From Subtercola lobariae (GTDB lineage: Bacteria > Actinomycetota > Actinomycetes > Actinomycetales > Microbacteriaceae), in contig NZ_BMGP01000002.1 in the NCBI RefSeq assembly GCF_014640255.1, positions 186,001 to 250,000 on the forward strand: a DNA stretch of 64,000 nt, written 5' to 3'. Below the pieces are notes generated by a model. It saw only the letters and a list, made by a program, of their open reading frames with translations. It did no database searches and was not told the DNA's origin. The first letter of the stretch is position 1. Each line of letters starts with the position of its first letter. Shown here piece after piece: positions 62,662 to 64,000 of the stretch. The position numbers and the translations under genes are program-made.

Positions 62662-62910
62662 TCAGAGTAGCACCAGCGTCGCTACGGCCAGAATGACCAC
62701 CGCCCCCGCCACACTCGCAGCCACCCGGTCGACGAACCCCTCGGGCCGGCCGAGCCCGAGCTGCACCACAAACGTGAGAATCACGATGACGCCCAGAACA
62801 ATAGGCAACATCACGAAATACTGACCCGGATGCGACAGTATGCCCACCAAAAGGGCACCCACGAGCGCTACCAGCCAGATGGGCGTCACGCTTTTCACGA
62901 GCAAGTTCAC
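62662..62910 (-). CDS. Small three-helix membrane protein
   Basis: 82 residues, three hydrophobic segments ([56 protein letters not shown]). No family was recognised. Divergent from glnR. Confidence 0.7.
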   Translation of the reverse strand: MNLLVKSVTPIWLVALVGALLVGILSHPGQYFVMLPIVLGVIVILTFVVQLGLGRPEGFVDRVAASVAGAVVILAVATLVLL

Positions 62911-62986
62911 ACGCCCATTCTGCCCTGTCCACGGGCACGCAGGTCAAGCCGCTAGTATTGCGTCAGGCATTATCTGGAGGATCTCT

Positions 62987-63679
62987 GTGGCGCAGTTGTT
63001 GATCCTGACCTCTGCGGTCGACAAAGAGGTGCTTCCTGCGCTCTCGCTGCTCAGCCACCGCACCCGGCACATTCCTGCCGAGGCGGCACAGCTGGTGAAC
63101 ACTCCCAACTGCGACTTGATCTTCATCGACGCCCGCCGCGATCTGGCGAGCGCTCGTTCGCTGTGCAAGATTTTGAAAACCACGGGCATCGGCGTGCCGA
63201 TCGTGCTCGTGCTCACCGAGGGCGGCCTCACCGCGGTCAGCGCCGAGTGGGGTGCGGCAGATGTCGTGCTCGAGAGCGCAGGGCCCGCTGAGGTCGACAC
63301 GCGCATCCGTCTCGCCATCGGCCGCCAAGTTCAAGAGCAGTCGTCGTCGAAGATTCAGGCCTCAGGCGTGGTCATCGACGAGGCCAGCTATTCGGCCCGC
63401 GTGCACGGCCGGCCGCTCGACCTCACCTTCAAAGAGTTCGAGCTGCTGCGCTTCTTCGCCCTCAATCCTTCCCGTGTCTTCACCCGCGAGCAACTGCTCA
63501 GCGAGGTGTGGGGGTACGACTACTTCGGCGGCACGCGCACCGTCGACGTGCACGTGCGGCGGTTACGCGCGAAACTCGGCGACCTCGAGTCTCTCATCGG
63601 CACGGTGCGTAATGTCGGCTATCGCTTCAACTTCTTCGAGGACGAAAATGAGCGACTCGCTCAAGCTCGAAACGCTTAG
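62987..63679 (+). CDS. glnR: Orphan response regulator GlnR
   Basis: GTG 62987 with CTGGAGG upstream, 230 residues. [48 protein letters not shown] and the DNA-binding [20 protein letters not shown] ... [18 protein letters not shown] are those of actinobacterial GlnR, the global nitrogen regulator. The receiver keeps the Asp but lacks the acidic pair and the Lys-Pro of true receivers, as known for GlnR. mshD overlaps its end, as in mycobacteria. Confidence 0.93.
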   Translation: MAQLLILTSAVDKEVLPALSLLSHRTRHIPAEAAQLVNTPNCDLIFIDARRDLASARSLCKILKTTGIGVPIVLVLTEGGLTAVSAEWGAADVVLESAGPAEVDTRIRLAIGRQVQEQSSSKIQASGVVIDEASYSARVHGRPLDLTFKEFELLRFFALNPSRVFTREQLLSEVWGYDYFGGTRTVDVHVRRLRAKLGDLESLIGTVRNVGYRFNFFEDENERLAQARNA

Positions 63680-64000
63680 GGCCGGCGACAGAGCGGCACT
63701 GCTTGATTCGCGCGGGTACCGTGACCTCGTGGCGCTCGGCGCCGAGGTCGTGGCCGCCGACGGTCAGCCTCCGTTCAACGATCAGACGCTGGTGGATGCC
63801 CGTGCCGGCCGCTGTGTCTTCACCCTCGCTTATCTCGACGAAACTCTCGCCGGTGCGGCCGTCGTGAATGGTGACACCCTCGAACTCGTGATCGCCCCCG
63901 CACTGCGGGGCCGAGGGCTCGGGGCCGCGCTCACCGCGCACATGCTCGACGAAGACAAAGTTCTGGTCGGCCGACGCCGACCGCACGTGTCGTATCTGTC
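63648..64000 (+). CDS. mshD: Mycothiol synthase MshD, N-terminal part
   Basis: ATG 63648 lies inside the last codons of glnR (32-bp overlap). The 117 readable residues contain [34 protein letters not shown] and RGRGLGAAL, the first GNAT domain of MshD, which acetylates Cys-GlcN-Ins in mycothiol synthesis. The last dozen codons lose resemblance, whereas the +1 frame gives K-F-W-S-A-D, close to the family FWSH-D segment, so a frameshift near 63955 is possible. The gene runs off the window. Confidence 0.8.
   Translation, partial: MSDSLKLETLRAGDRAALLDSRGYRDLVALGAEVVAADGQPPFNDQTLVDARAGRCVFTLAYLDETLAGAAVVNGDTLELVIAPALRGRGLGAALTAHMLDEDKVLVGRRRPHVSYL

Overview
The window comes from a high-GC actinobacterium, most likely a member of the Microbacteriaceae (order Micrococcales). 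The support is the gene content and order: IdeR, SenX3-RegX3 divergent from PhoU, CarD-IspDF-CysS-RlmB, GlnR-MshD, a stand-alone GroEL ending in GGMDF, DUF3027 with a cold-shock protein, DUF4032, DUF3263, an actinobacterial XPB helicase, and frequent GTG/TTG starts. No rRNA and no CRISPR array were seen.

Left part (1 to about 10,995): one end of an integrated mobile element of visibly lower GC. It sits at the 3' end of a tRNA-Arg(CCT) gene and carries a large serine recombinase at that end. Inward lie an ArdA-like protein, a replication-relaxation family protein, a TraG/VirD4-like ATPase, an MT-A70 DNA methylase and several small membrane or coiled proteins. Further left is apparent cargo: an unknown helical protein, an LDH2-family dehydrogenase and an L-asparaginase II cut by the window edge. 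The far end of the element lies outside the window. The recombinase frame has no stop before the tRNA and stays open through it into the next chromosomal gene.

11.1 to 17.1 kb: two pairs of secreted cell-wall proteins, each an M15-like (HxH) protein plus an NlpC/P60 endopeptidase. The pairs converge on a small HNH nuclease gene. The first NlpC/P60 gene is preceded by nine TGTT-like boxes in exact 9-bp phase, which resemble MtrA-type direct repeats.

17 to 31 kb: ideR, serC, DUF3027/csp, a helicase-associated protein with XPB helicase, a two-component system, groEL with two tandem CIRCE operators, and cspA. 85-bp palindromic repeats occur at 27.3-28.5 kb.

31 to 45 kb: small metabolic and stress genes, with many GNAT acetyltransferases, msrB, a nitroreductase, Ppx/GppA, tRNA-Thr(TGT), a lactate-oxidase-like flavoenzyme, and a LysM and a DsbA-like protein.

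45 to 64 kb: a sugar ABC ATPase, a DUF4032 kinase-like protein, ohrR-osmC, rlmB-cysS-ispDF-carD, regX3-senX3/phoU/gpmA, a methyltransferase, an FUSC protein, ygfZ, a nitrobindin-like protein, glnR and the start of mshD. A 16/19 match to the IdeR box lies upstream of carD, which may link the ideR of this window to an RNA polymerase regulator.

Two DNA-level patterns run through the chromosomal part but are scarce in the element. One is frequent use of the hexamer GGATGC/GCATCC. The other is in-frame tandem-repeat insertions inside otherwise conserved enzymes. All calls are from reading the sequence; no database search was run.
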